Shown in pieces: positions 18,824-29,610 of a stretch of DNA of 64,000 bases. The DNA comes from Vogesella oryzae (GTDB lineage Bacteria > Pseudomonadota > Gammaproteobacteria > Burkholderiales > Chromobacteriaceae): contig NZ_CADEPL010000001.1 of assembly GCF_902829295.1 (NCBI RefSeq), positions 26,564 through 90,563 on the forward strand, in the 5' to 3' direction. Below the pieces are notes generated by a model. It had not been told where the DNA came from, did no database searches, and worked only from the letters and a program-made list of their open reading frames with translations. The position numbers and the translations under genes are program-made. How positions within the stretch are numbered: position 1 is the stretch's first letter; every line of letters starts with the position of its first letter.

Positions 18824-19508
18824 GTTGTCTCCTCATCATCACCAGTGCGCCAATCACCACGCACCCCGCCAGCAACAGCCATTGCAAGGCATAGGCGTAA
18901 TGCCGCTGCGGATCGAAGCCCGGTTGCACCGGCCAGGTGGTATACGGCCGTAGCGTGGGCTCCAGCACCACCAGCCCGTCACGCAGCGGCCCGGGCAGCG
19001 ATGCCGCCAGCGCCTTCCAGTCCAGTGCATCCACCTCGCCATCGATGCCGATGCGTGCCTTGCTCAGCAGATAAGGGCTTGGCCGCACCACCCAGCGGCC
19101 GCTTAGCCGGCCGGTCGGCAACGGCAGGCTCATGATGCCCACTGGCCGCGGCAACCAGCCGCGATCGATCACCACCCAGCTGCCGTCTATCAGCCGCACC
19201 GCCTGCAACTCCCGCACACCATCGCGGCCGTTCAGCACCGCACCGGCCACCCGCAACGATGGTGCGCTGGAACGGGCGGTCAGCCAGACCCGCTGGCCAT
19301 TGGGCGCCGCGTCGCGGGCAATTTCCGCCAGATGCCGCGCCGGCAGGTTGGCCGCACGTTCGAACGCGGCCAGCTGGGCACTACGCTGCTCCCCGCGCCG
19401 GTATTGCCACACCGCCAGCGCTAGCGGCAGCAGCGCCAGCAACAACAGCCACGCGGCGCTACGCCGCCGTCTAGACTGGGGTGTGGATACCTGGGGAGAA
19501 ACTGTCAT
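18801..19508 (-). CDS. SURF1-family oxidase assembly protein
   Basis: 235 residues: membrane helix near the N-terminus (AAWLLLLALLPLALAVWQYRR), a periplasmic domain, and a C-terminal helix (YALQWLLLAGCVVIGALVMM) with the family HxxYAxQW pattern (HYAYALQW). SURF1 helps insert heme a into subunit I. Its start codon shares bases with the start of the opposite-strand DUF2909 gene (CATG), and I see no good ribosome site for it, which is unusual. Confidence 0.9.
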   Translation of the reverse strand: MTVSPQVSTPQSRRRRSAAWLLLLALLPLALAVWQYRRGEQRSAQLAAFERAANLPARHLAEIARDAAPNGQRVWLTARSSAPSLRVAGAVLNGRDGVRELQAVRLIDGSWVVIDRGWLPRPVGIMSLPLPTGRLSGRWVVRPSPYLLSKARIGIDGEVDALDWKALAASLPGPLRDGLVVLEPTLRPYTTWPVQPGFDPQRHYAYALQWLLLAGCVVIGALVMMRRQHAQHSGN

Positions 19509-19686
19509 GAATGCGATCGTACCGTTGCTGTTGTTATTGATTGTCGGCTCGCTGGGCTATGCCCTGCATTCGCTTACCCGCGGTGCCGATCCCCGGCGTA
19601 CTGTGCGGGCGCTCACCCTGCGGGTGGCGCTATCCATCAGCCTGTTTGCCCTGGTCATGGCCGGCAAGCTGTGGGGTAGCTGGTAG
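19507..19686 (+). CDS. DUF2909 twin-transmembrane protein
   Basis: 59 residues with two membrane helices (IVPLLLLLIVGSLGYALHSL and LRVALSISLFALVMAGKLWG), the DUF2909 layout seen beside oxidase genes in betaproteobacteria. Ribosome site GGGGAGA lies 9 bases upstream, inside the surf1 coding sequence. It points against the surrounding operon, its start codon overlaps that of surf1, and its stop lies 2 bases from the coxC stop. Function unknown. Confidence 0.8.
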   Translation: MNAIVPLLLLLIVGSLGYALHSLTRGADPRRTVRALTLRVALSISLFALVMAGKLWGSW

Positions 19687-19688
19687 CG

Positions 19689-20546
19689 CTACAGCCAGTA
19701 CACGAACACAAACAGGATCAGCCACACCACATCGACAAAGTGCCAGTACCAGGCCGCCGCTTCGAACGCGAAATGGTGCTGGGCACTGAAATGACCACGC
19801 TGCACCCGCAGCCACATTACCGACAGCATGATCGCCCCCAGCAGCACGTGCAGGCCGTGAAAGCCGGTCAGCATGAAAAAGGTCATGCCATATGCCCCCG
19901 CGGCCAGGCTCAGCCCCAGTTCGTGCATGGCATGCGCGTACTCGTACATCTGCAGCGACAGAAAGCTCACCCCCAGCAGCACGGTAACGCCCAGCCCGAA
20001 GGCCAGCTGCCGGCGGTTGCCGGAAAGCAGCCCCCAGTGCGCCCAGGTCAGCGTGGCACCGGACGACAGCAGGATTAGCGTGTTGATGGCCGGCAAGCCC
20101 CACGCCCCCATTGCCTGATAGCGCGCGGTAATGCCCGGGCCAGTCTGTAGCGGCCAACTGGCGCTGAAATCCGGGTACAACAGCTTGTGCACCTCGTTCC
20201 CCAGCTCCGGCACCGAGATCACCCGTACGTAGTACAGCGCACCGAAGAAGGCAGCGAAGAACATCACCTCGGAAAAAATGAACCAGCCCATCCCCCAGCG
20301 GAAGGAGTGATCCTCGCGGCCGTGATAACGGCCGGCCAGGCTTTCGCGGATCACATCGCCAAACCAGCCAAACAGCATCCAGAACAGGATGCCGAAACCC
20401 AGCAGCAGGCCGAATTTGCCCGCCGCCACGCTGTTGACGGCTAGCGCTGCGCCCAGCCCCAGACAGAACAGCGCCAGCGAGCCGATGATGGGCCAGCGTG
20501 ACGGATCGGGTACGAAGTAGTGGGTTTGCTCGCTGTGTTCCATCAT
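19689..20546 (-). CDS. coxC: Cytochrome c oxidase subunit III
   Basis: 285 residues, seven membrane helices. Family patterns: FFAAFFGALYYVR, the long helix with TWAHWGL, FFMLTGFHGLHVLLGAIML and the C-terminal EAAAWYWHFVDVVWLILF. Supports proton uptake and stability of the core oxidase. ATG 20546 is chosen because AAGGAG lies 7 bases upstream; the next codon is also ATG. Confidence 0.95.
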   Translation of the reverse strand: MMEHSEQTHYFVPDPSRWPIIGSLALFCLGLGAALAVNSVAAGKFGLLLGFGILFWMLFGWFGDVIRESLAGRYHGREDHSFRWGMGWFIFSEVMFFAAFFGALYYVRVISVPELGNEVHKLLYPDFSASWPLQTGPGITARYQAMGAWGLPAINTLILLSSGATLTWAHWGLLSGNRRQLAFGLGVTVLLGVSFLSLQMYEYAHAMHELGLSLAAGAYGMTFFMLTGFHGLHVLLGAIMLSVMWLRVQRGHFSAQHHFAFEAAAWYWHFVDVVWLILFVFVYWL

Positions 20547-20573
20547 CACGCTCTCCTTGTGGGCCGCCAAGAA

Positions 20574-20753
20574 CTAGCCCGTCACCAGCCGCACCAACAG
20601 CAGCAGCAGCCCGATCAGTATCGCCACCAGCACGATGGCGGCGGTGACCACATCGGCAAAGCTCAACTTGCGATCGAGCCGCGCGCTCTGCCCCTTGCGG
20701 ATACCGACAAAGGCCGACAGCACCGCCCGCAGGGCTTGCAACGGGTTAGTCAT
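20574..20753 (-). CDS. DUF2970 small membrane protein
   Basis: 59 residues: MTNPLQALRAVLSAFVGIRK, a charged middle (QSARLDRKLSFADVV), and one C-terminal membrane helix rich in Leu (AAIVLVAILIGLLLLLVRLV). This is the DUF2970 pattern found between ctaG and coxC in betaproteobacterial oxidase clusters. The start overlaps the ctaG stop by 4 bases (ATGA), showing translational coupling. Likely an oxidase assembly accessory, from context only. Confidence 0.85.
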   Translation of the reverse strand: MTNPLQALRAVLSAFVGIRKGQSARLDRKLSFADVVTAAIVLVAILIGLLLLLVRLVTG

Positions 20754-21292
20754 GACCGTCCCGGCACATCAAAGATGGTGTAGGCCAGGGTGATGCTGTC
20801 GATACCGGCCGGCACGCTCTTGTCCACCACAAACACCACCGGGAAGCGCTTGGTCTGCCGTGGTTCGAATGCCTGCTGCGCAAAGCAGAAGCAATCCAGT
20901 TTTTTCACATACTCGGCCGCTGCCGCCGGCAGGTAACGCGGAATCGCCTGCCCGATCACCCGCCGGTTGCTGGCATTGGTGATCTCGTAGTCCACGCGGA
21001 CAAACTCGCCCGGACGGGCCTTGAGCGTGGACACCAGCGGCCGCACCTGCCACGGCAACCCCGGCTGCACCGTGGCATCGAAGGTCAGCACAATGGGTGC
21101 GGCCAACGTGGTTGCCGGAGACGTGCTGATCGCATCGGGCTGCAACAGCTTGCCCAGCCCGGTTGCGCGGCACAGCGCGTCGTATACCGGTATCAGCCCC
21201 CAGGTAAAGACAAACATCACGCAGGCCAGTACACCCAGCTTGAGTAGCAAGACACGGTTGTCACGGCTGCGGGATTGCTGGTGCGCGGTCAT
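20750..21292 (-). CDS. ctaG: Cytochrome c oxidase assembly protein CtaG (Cox11)
   Basis: 180 residues: one membrane anchor (LLLKLGVLACVMFVFTWGLIPVYD) and a periplasmic immunoglobulin-like domain with the copper-binding CFCF motif (LDCFCFAQQAF). Cox11/CtaG inserts CuB into subunit I. The start overlaps the coxA stop region by a few bases. Confidence 0.95.
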   Translation of the reverse strand: MTAHQQSRSRDNRVLLLKLGVLACVMFVFTWGLIPVYDALCRATGLGKLLQPDAISTSPATTLAAPIVLTFDATVQPGLPWQVRPLVSTLKARPGEFVRVDYEITNASNRRVIGQAIPRYLPAAAAEYVKKLDCFCFAQQAFEPRQTKRFPVVFVVDKSVPAGIDSITLAYTIFDVPGRS

Positions 21293-21293
21293 T

Positions 21294-22925
21294 TCAGTGA
21301 TGCTTTCCGCCGTGCATGGACTTGATGGCACCGTTCTCGCCGACTTCCAGCGTCGGCGCCTCGACAAAGCTGTGATAGGGCGCCGGGGTGGGAATCTGCC
21401 ATTCCAGGGTATCGGCACTTTCCCACGGCTGTTGCGGCGCCGGCTGGCCGTGCTTGATGCTGCTGATCATGTTGTAGAGGAAGATCAGCTGCCCGAGGCC
21501 AAAGCAGAATGCCCCCACGCTGGCGACAGCATTGAAATCGGCAAACTGCAGGTTGTAGTCCGGAATGCGGCGCGGCATGCCGGCCAGCCCCAGAAAATGC
21601 ATCGGGAAGAAGGTGACGTTGAACCAAATCATCGACCACCAGAAGTGCAGCTTGCCCAGCTTCTCGTGATACATCCGGCCGGTCATCTTGGGAAACCAGT
21701 AGTAGATGGCGGCAAACAGGCTGAACAGCGCTCCGGCAACCAGCACGTAGTGGAAGTGCGCCACCACGTAGTAGGTGTCCTGCAACTGGATATCGACCGC
21801 GGCAATACTCAGCGTGACGCCGGACAGCCCGCCCACGGTAAACAGGCAGACAAAACCCACCGCGAACAGCATCGGGGTTTCGAAGCTCAGGCTGCCCTGC
21901 CACATGGTGCCGATCCAGTTGAACACCTTCACCCCGGTGGGTACCGCGATCAGCATGGTGGCGTACATGAAGAACAGCTGGGCGGTAGCCGGCATGCCGG
22001 TGGTAAACATGTGGTGCGCCCACACCATGAAGCTGAGGATGGCGATGGAGCTGGTGGCATACACCATCGAGGTATAACCGAACAGCGGCTTGCGGCTGAA
22101 GGTCGGGATGATGTGGCTGACGATGCCGAACGCCGGCAACGCCATGATGTACACCTCTGGGTGGCCGAAGAACCAGAAAATATGCTGGTACAGCACCGGA
22201 TCGCCGCCACCGGCGGCATTGAAAAAGTGGGTGCCGAAATGGCGGTCGGTCAGCACCATGGTCACCACCCCGGCCAGCACCGGCATCACCGCGATAATCA
22301 GGTAGGCGGTGATCAGCGTAGCCCAGGCAAACATCGGCATCTGCATCATCCCCATGCCGGGCGCACGCAGGTTAAGAATGGTGACGATGATGTTGATCGA
22401 GCCCATGATCGAGCTGACCCCCATGATGTGGATGGCAAAGATGGTGAGATCCATGCCCATGCCCATCTGGGTGGAAAGCGGTGCATACATGGTCCAGCCA
22501 GCTGCAGCGGCGCCGCCGGGGACGGCAAACGAGATCAGCAGCAGCAGTGCCGCCGGCGGCAGCAGCCAGAAGCTCCAGTTGTTCATGCGGGCAAACGCCA
22601 TGTCCGGCGCGCCGATCATCAGCGGCAGCAACCAGTTCGCCAGACCGGTAAAGGCCGGCATGATGGCGCCGAACACCATGATCAGCCCGTGCAGGGTGGT
22701 GAACTGGTTGAACAGCTCCGGCTGCCAGAACTGCAGGCCGGGGCGAAACAGCTCGGCACGGATGCACAGCGCCAGCACGCCGCCAAAGATGAACATACTG
22801 AAGGCAAACCACAGGTACAGGCTGCCGATGTCCTTGTGGTTGGTGGCATACAGCCAGCGTGCCAGCCCCTGCGGCTTGCCGTGATGGTCGCCGTGGCCGG
22901 CGTGGGTGGTTTCTGCGATCGCCAT
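21294..22925 (-). CDS. coxA: Cytochrome c oxidase subunit I
   Basis: 543 residues, twelve helices. Heme-copper ligands are present: HGLIMVF, WFFGHPEVYIM with the His-Tyr pair, and VAHFHYVLVAGAL. Catalytic subunit of an aa3-type terminal oxidase. The N-terminal TTHAGHGDHHGKPQ tail is His-rich. Encoded right after coxB. Confidence 0.97.
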   Translation of the reverse strand: MAIAETTHAGHGDHHGKPQGLARWLYATNHKDIGSLYLWFAFSMFIFGGVLALCIRAELFRPGLQFWQPELFNQFTTLHGLIMVFGAIMPAFTGLANWLLPLMIGAPDMAFARMNNWSFWLLPPAALLLLISFAVPGGAAAAGWTMYAPLSTQMGMGMDLTIFAIHIMGVSSIMGSINIIVTILNLRAPGMGMMQMPMFAWATLITAYLIIAVMPVLAGVVTMVLTDRHFGTHFFNAAGGGDPVLYQHIFWFFGHPEVYIMALPAFGIVSHIIPTFSRKPLFGYTSMVYATSSIAILSFMVWAHHMFTTGMPATAQLFFMYATMLIAVPTGVKVFNWIGTMWQGSLSFETPMLFAVGFVCLFTVGGLSGVTLSIAAVDIQLQDTYYVVAHFHYVLVAGALFSLFAAIYYWFPKMTGRMYHEKLGKLHFWWSMIWFNVTFFPMHFLGLAGMPRRIPDYNLQFADFNAVASVGAFCFGLGQLIFLYNMISSIKHGQPAPQQPWESADTLEWQIPTPAPYHSFVEAPTLEVGENGAIKSMHGGKHH

Positions 22926-22934
22926 GATCCCTCC

Positions 22935-24053
22935 TTACGCCTTGCCGCCGCGGGCAGCCTTGATTTCACTAGGTTGCACCACATCGCCGGTCTGGTTACC
23001 CCACGCATTGCGCTCGTAGGTGATCACCGCCGCAATATCGGTATCCGACAGTTGCTTGCCCCAGGCGGCCATGGCCGGATTTTTCTTGCTGCCATTGAGC
23101 ACGATGTCGATGTGCGCCGGCTTGTCCTTGGTGGCGATCGGCGAGCCATCCAGTGCCGGGAATGCCCCTGGAATGCCCTTGCCGTTAGCCTGGTGGCAGG
23201 CCACACAGTTCTGGCTGAACACCTTCTCGCCACGCGCCTTCAGCTCGTCCAGCTTCCAGACCTTGTTGGGATCGTCAGCGTTGGCCGCAGCCGCTTTCTG
23301 TTTGGCGGCCAACCATAGCTGGTAGTCGGCCGGGGATTTCGCCTCCACCACAATCGGCATGAAGCCGTGATCCTTGCCGCACAGTTCGGCACACTGCCCG
23401 CGGTAGAGACCGGGCTGCTCGACCTTGAACCAGGTATCGCGCACAAAGCCGGGAATGGCATCCTGCTTCACCCCCAGTTGCGGCACCCACCAGGAGTGGA
23501 TCACGTCATTAGCCGTCAGCAACAGGCGCACCTTGACGCCGGTGGGCACCACCAGCGGCTCGTCGACCTCCAGCAGGTAGTTGTCATTGCGACCAGCAGT
23601 CTTGACGATGGCGTCCTGCGGCGTGGCCAGGTGGCTCATGTAGCGGACGTTCTGATCCAGGTAGTCGTACTGCCACTTCCACTGGTAGCCGGTCACCTTG
23701 ATGGTCAATTCGGCCCCGGCGCTGCTTTTCTGCTGCAGGATCAGCCGGGTGGCCGGTAGCGCCATCGCCACCAGAATCAGGAACGGGATGACCGTCCAGA
23801 TGATCTCGACCGTGGTGTTCTCGTGGAAGTGCTTGGCCTGATGGCCGGCGGATTTGCGGTGGCGCAGGATGGCCCAGAACATCACGCCGAACACCAGAAC
23901 GAAAATGCTGCCGGTGATGTACAGCAGCAGCAGATGCAGGTCGTAGATGTCGCGCGCCACTTGCGTCACTGGCGTCTGGAAATTCAGGTTGGCCGCAGCC
24001 GCGCCCAGCGGTGCGCCCCCCAATATCCCAAGGTGGGTCTTACGGGAAAGCAT
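22935..24053 (-). CDS. coxB: Cytochrome c oxidase subunit II with fused cytochrome c domain
   Basis: 372 residues. Two membrane helices (about 38-63 and 80-100), a cupredoxin domain with CuA ligands H186, C221, C225, H229 and M232 (GQCAELCGKDHGFM), then a C-terminal class I cytochrome c domain with CVACH at 283-287 and a likely axial Met at 328. The fused heme domain is of the caa3 type, so electrons may enter through the covalent cytochrome. First gene of the oxidase operon. Confidence 0.95.
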   Translation of the reverse strand: MLSRKTHLGILGGAPLGAAAANLNFQTPVTQVARDIYDLHLLLLYITGSIFVLVFGVMFWAILRHRKSAGHQAKHFHENTTVEIIWTVIPFLILVAMALPATRLILQQKSSAGAELTIKVTGYQWKWQYDYLDQNVRYMSHLATPQDAIVKTAGRNDNYLLEVDEPLVVPTGVKVRLLLTANDVIHSWWVPQLGVKQDAIPGFVRDTWFKVEQPGLYRGQCAELCGKDHGFMPIVVEAKSPADYQLWLAAKQKAAAANADDPNKVWKLDELKARGEKVFSQNCVACHQANGKGIPGAFPALDGSPIATKDKPAHIDIVLNGSKKNPAMAAWGKQLSDTDIAAVITYERNAWGNQTGDVVQPSEIKAARGGKA

Positions 24054-24282
24054 GGCGTCTCCCTATGGATCATCCTGCGGTCCCACCGTTGGCGGTGGTC
24101 TGGCAATGCGATCCGGTTGATGACGGCAGCAATATCCGCCGGCATCTATCCTCTCGTGTTGGCCGGAAACCCGGCCACTCCCTGCTCTATGTCAATGGCA
24201 GTGCAATATCGAGATTAGGAATTCGCCGAAAAAAAACAAGGATTTATCATGACGCAACGCAGCATGAACTGTTGCATTGCCC

Positions 24283-24906
24283 TTAGCCCTCGAATGGCAG
24301 CTCCAGCAATGGCGTGCCCAGATGTTGCACCAGCGTCGCCAGGTTATCGGCGTAGGCCAGCTGGTTCGGCACCACGCGGTTGGCGATCCAGCCGGCCAGC
24401 TCGCAACCCGCGGCACGAATGGCCTGGGCCGTCAGCAGCGCATGGTTGATACAGCCCAGCCGCATGCCCACCACCAGAATCACTGGTAACTGCAGCTGCT
24501 GTGCCAGATCCTGCATCTTGAAAGCGTCGGACAACGGTGCCAGCCAGCCACCCGCGCCCTCCACCAGCACCACGTCGGCATCGGCGGCCAACTGCCGGTA
24601 ATGCGCGGCGATCAGGTCTAGATCGATGTTCACGCCGGCTTCACGCGCGGCAATATGCGGCGATACCGGCGGCAGGAAGCGGTACGGATTCATCAGCGCC
24701 AGATCGGTCTGGCCGGTGGCCGCCACCAGCCGCACTACATCATCGTTAAGCAGGCTGCCATCCGGCTGCACTTCGCAACCCGACGCGACCGGCTTCATCG
24801 CCAGCACCCGCTTGCCCTGTGCCTGGAAATGCTGCACCAGCTTGACCGCGCTGTGGGTCTTGCCGATCTCGGTATCGGTGCCGGTGATGAAATAACCTTG
24901 TGCCAC
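24283..24906 (-). CDS. bioD: Dethiobiotin synthetase
   Basis: 207 residues. P-loop GTDTEIGKTHSA at 8-19, then KPVASGC and the ligand-binding VEGAGGWLAPL. Closes the ureido ring of dethiobiotin using CO2 and ATP. Starts with GTG after AGAGAGG. It stands alone; no other biotin gene is in the window. The stretch 24054-24282 between it and coxB holds the coxB upstream region; I could not pick clear promoter boxes there. Confidence 0.94.
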   Translation of the reverse strand: MAQGYFITGTDTEIGKTHSAVKLVQHFQAQGKRVLAMKPVASGCEVQPDGSLLNDDVVRLVAATGQTDLALMNPYRFLPPVSPHIAAREAGVNIDLDLIAAHYRQLAADADVVLVEGAGGWLAPLSDAFKMQDLAQQLQLPVILVVGMRLGCINHALLTAQAIRAAGCELAGWIANRVVPNQLAYADNLATLVQHLGTPLLELPFEG

Positions 24907-24959
24907 GAAATGCCTCTCTATGCGTTGCTGCGCCGGTTAATGCGGCAGCAGGTAAATGA

Positions 24960-25017
24960 CAACAGGCAGACGCGACATCGCCGACCTCGTGGGTCGGCGG
25001 TCGGCGTCTGCCTGTTG
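24960..25017. repeat. Nested inverted repeat between leuA and bioD
   Basis: Outer arms of 14 bases, CAACAGGCAGACGC (24960-24973) and GCGTCTGCCTGTTG (25004-25017), are perfect. Inside them a second perfect stem GCCGACC/GGTCGGC (24980-24986, 24992-24998) closes a 5-base loop. There is no T run. It could be a terminator-like structure after leuA, a leader for bioD, or a processing site. Confidence 0.85.
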
Positions 25018-25117
25018 GGGCAGCCACCTGTATAGGGCGGCCTTGTGAGCCTTCGATCTTTAACGCCGCGGCCAACCTTTCCGGGTAGGACGTCCTGCCG
25101 CCGCGTTTGCGCGCTCG

Positions 25118-26908
<1,791 letters not shown>

Positions 26909-26935
26909 ACTGCTCTCCTGTTTGTCCTTGGTTTC

Positions 26936-26965
26936 AATCTACCGAAATTCGCGACATTGTGTCAA
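26936..26965 (-). promoter_or_regulatory. Promoter of leuA with an overlapping dyad
   Basis: On the minus strand TTGACA (26965-26960) and TAGATT (26941-26936) are separated by 18 bases, placing the start of transcription about 20 bases before the leuA ATG. The -35 box overlaps the perfect dyad GACA-CAA-TGTC (26953-26963). A second dyad, GTTGTC at 27005-27010 and GACAAC at 27026-27031, lies upstream. These look like operator sites. Confidence 0.5.
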
Positions 26966-27053
26966 ACGCAATCGTCAAAAATTTACACAAATCACAAAAC
27001 GCACGTTGTCCAAACCATAAAATTAGACAACATGTAGAATTTAAGACAAAACA

Positions 27054-27073
27054 AAAGGCGCCGAAGCGCCTTT
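27054..27073 (-). terminator. Terminator of pssA
   Basis: Perfect stem AAAGGCGC/GCGCCTTT with a UUCG loop as read on the minus strand, followed by TTTTGTTTTG. It lies 40 bases after the pssA stop and isolates leuA from upstream transcription. Confidence 0.88.
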
Positions 27074-27113
27074 CAGGTTTACCCGACTGTTTTAGCCCGC
27101 TATTGGACAACCA

Positions 27114-27872
27114 TCACTCGCTTGCTACCGGCGGTGTCTTCTTACCCATGGCCAGCAACGCCATCACATAGCCGGACAAGGCATAGCAGACAAAGAAACC
27201 GAACAACACCAGCGGCGGCTCGGACATCAGCAGCAGCAAAGCAACTACCAGCGCCAGCAGCATCACGAATGGCACGCGACGGCGCAGGTGAATCTCCTTG
27301 AAGCTCCAGAACTTCACATTGGTCACCATGGTAATACCGGAGAAGGCGGTAAAGCCCAGCGCCAGCCACTTCAGCCCCGGCATGTCGTTGTAACCGTAGG
27401 CATGGCAGATCCACACCAGGCCAGCCACCAACGCGGCCGCCGCTGGACTGGGCAGCCCGATGAACCAGCGCTTGTCAGTGGAGCCGATCATGGTATTGAA
27501 GCGCGCCAGACGCAGTGCCGCGCCGGCACAATGAATGAAGGCGACCATCCAGCCCAGCTTGCCCAGATCCTTCAGCATCCATTCATAGGCCACCAACGCT
27601 GGCGCCACGCCGAAGCTCACCATGTCGGAGAGACTATCGAACTCGGCGCCGAAGGCACTCTGGCTGTGCGTCAGCCGGGCGACACGGCCATCCATGCCGT
27701 CAAGAATCATGGCGATGAAGATCGCCACCGCCGCATGTTCGAAGTTCTGGTTCATCGCCTGCACGATGGCATAGAACCCGGAAAACAGCGCGGCCAGGGT
27801 AAAGGAGTTGGGAAGCAGATAAATGCCCTGACGGCGCAGGGAAGGCTTGTTCGGGGCCGGATCAATATGCAT
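27114..27872 (-). CDS. pssA: CDP-diacylglycerol-serine O-phosphatidyltransferase
   Basis: 252 residues, integral membrane enzyme of the CDP-alcohol phosphatidyltransferase family. The full catalytic motif DG-x2-AR-x8-G-x3-D-x3-D is seen as DGMDGRVARLTHSQSAFGA followed by EFDSLSD. About eight hydrophobic segments. Makes phosphatidylserine, the precursor of phosphatidylethanolamine. It lies just downstream of ilvC, a common order in betaproteobacteria, but a terminator separates them here. Confidence 0.94.
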   Translation of the reverse strand: MHIDPAPNKPSLRRQGIYLLPNSFTLAALFSGFYAIVQAMNQNFEHAAVAIFIAMILDGMDGRVARLTHSQSAFGAEFDSLSDMVSFGVAPALVAYEWMLKDLGKLGWMVAFIHCAGAALRLARFNTMIGSTDKRWFIGLPSPAAAALVAGLVWICHAYGYNDMPGLKWLALGFTAFSGITMVTNVKFWSFKEIHLRRRVPFVMLLALVVALLLLMSEPPLVLFGFFVCYALSGYVMALLAMGKKTPPVASE

Positions 27873-27999
27873 GGGATAGCCCTAGTCGTTATTGTTGGCA
27901 ACAGGTTGATCGGTGAGGGCCAAAGGTTGGCCGCAGTCAGCCGCCCATTCTAAAACGGCCAGCGGCACCGCAAAAGTCATAGCGTGCCTTGAAATGCAA

Positions 28000-28022
28000 A
28001 AAGCCGGACATTGTCCGGCTTT
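28000..28022 (-). terminator. Terminator of the ilvBHC operon
   Basis: Perfect 10-bp stem AAAGCCGGAC/GTCCGGCTTT with a 3-base loop and a T run on the minus strand (CTTTTTGC). It lies 23 bases past the ilvC stop. Confidence 0.88.
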
Positions 28023-28044
28023 GCTTGACTGGAAACGGCCCAGA

Positions 28045-29070
<1,026 letters not shown>

Positions 29071-29109
29071 CTAGTTGTTCTCGGGCAGCGGGTAGCCGCC
29101 CTGGTGATA

Positions 29110-29601
29110 TCAGATCTTCAAAATACGTTCGCCGCGGCCAATGCCGGATGCACCGGTACGCACCGTTTCCAGGATCACTGAACGGTCGATCGCCTCGATA
29201 AAGGCGTTGAGCTTGTCGCTGGTACCAGTGAGCTCGATGGTGTAGGTCTTTTCCGTCACGTCGATGATGCGACCGCGGAAGATATCCGCCATGCGCTTCA
29301 TTTCTTCACGGTCCTTGCCGGTGGCACGGACCTTGATCAACATCATCTCGCGTTCGATATGGTCGGACTCGTTGAGGTCAATCACCTTGACCACCTCGAT
29401 CAGCTTGTTGAGCTGCTTGGTGATCTGTTCGATGACTTCGTCAGACCCGTGGGTGACGATAGTCATGCGCGACAGTGTCGGATCTTCGGTAGTCGACACC
29501 GTCAGCGAATCGATATTGTATGCGCGGGCGGAAAAAAGTCCTACTACTCGCGAGAGTGCGCCCGCTTCGTTTTCCAGAAGGATAGAAAGGATATGTCGCA
29601 T
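29110..29601 (-). CDS. ilvH: Acetolactate synthase small (regulatory) subunit
   Basis: 163 residues: N-terminal ACT domain (HILSILLENEAGALSRVVGL) and C-terminal ALS_ss domain (ELTGTSDKLNAFIEAI). Confers valine feedback inhibition on the large subunit encoded 9 bases upstream. Confidence 0.97.
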   Translation of the reverse strand: MRHILSILLENEAGALSRVVGLFSARAYNIDSLTVSTTEDPTLSRMTIVTHGSDEVIEQITKQLNKLIEVVKVIDLNESDHIEREMMLIKVRATGKDREEMKRMADIFRGRIIDVTEKTYTIELTGTSDKLNAFIEAIDRSVILETVRTGASGIGRGERILKI

Positions 29602-29610
29602 TCTTACGCC

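Noticed and set aside
23024-23490. Several alternative-frame proteins of 60-140 residues inside coxB, coxA and hisD
   Set aside because: They are Arg/Ala/Pro-rich frames caused by high G+C third positions of the real genes.
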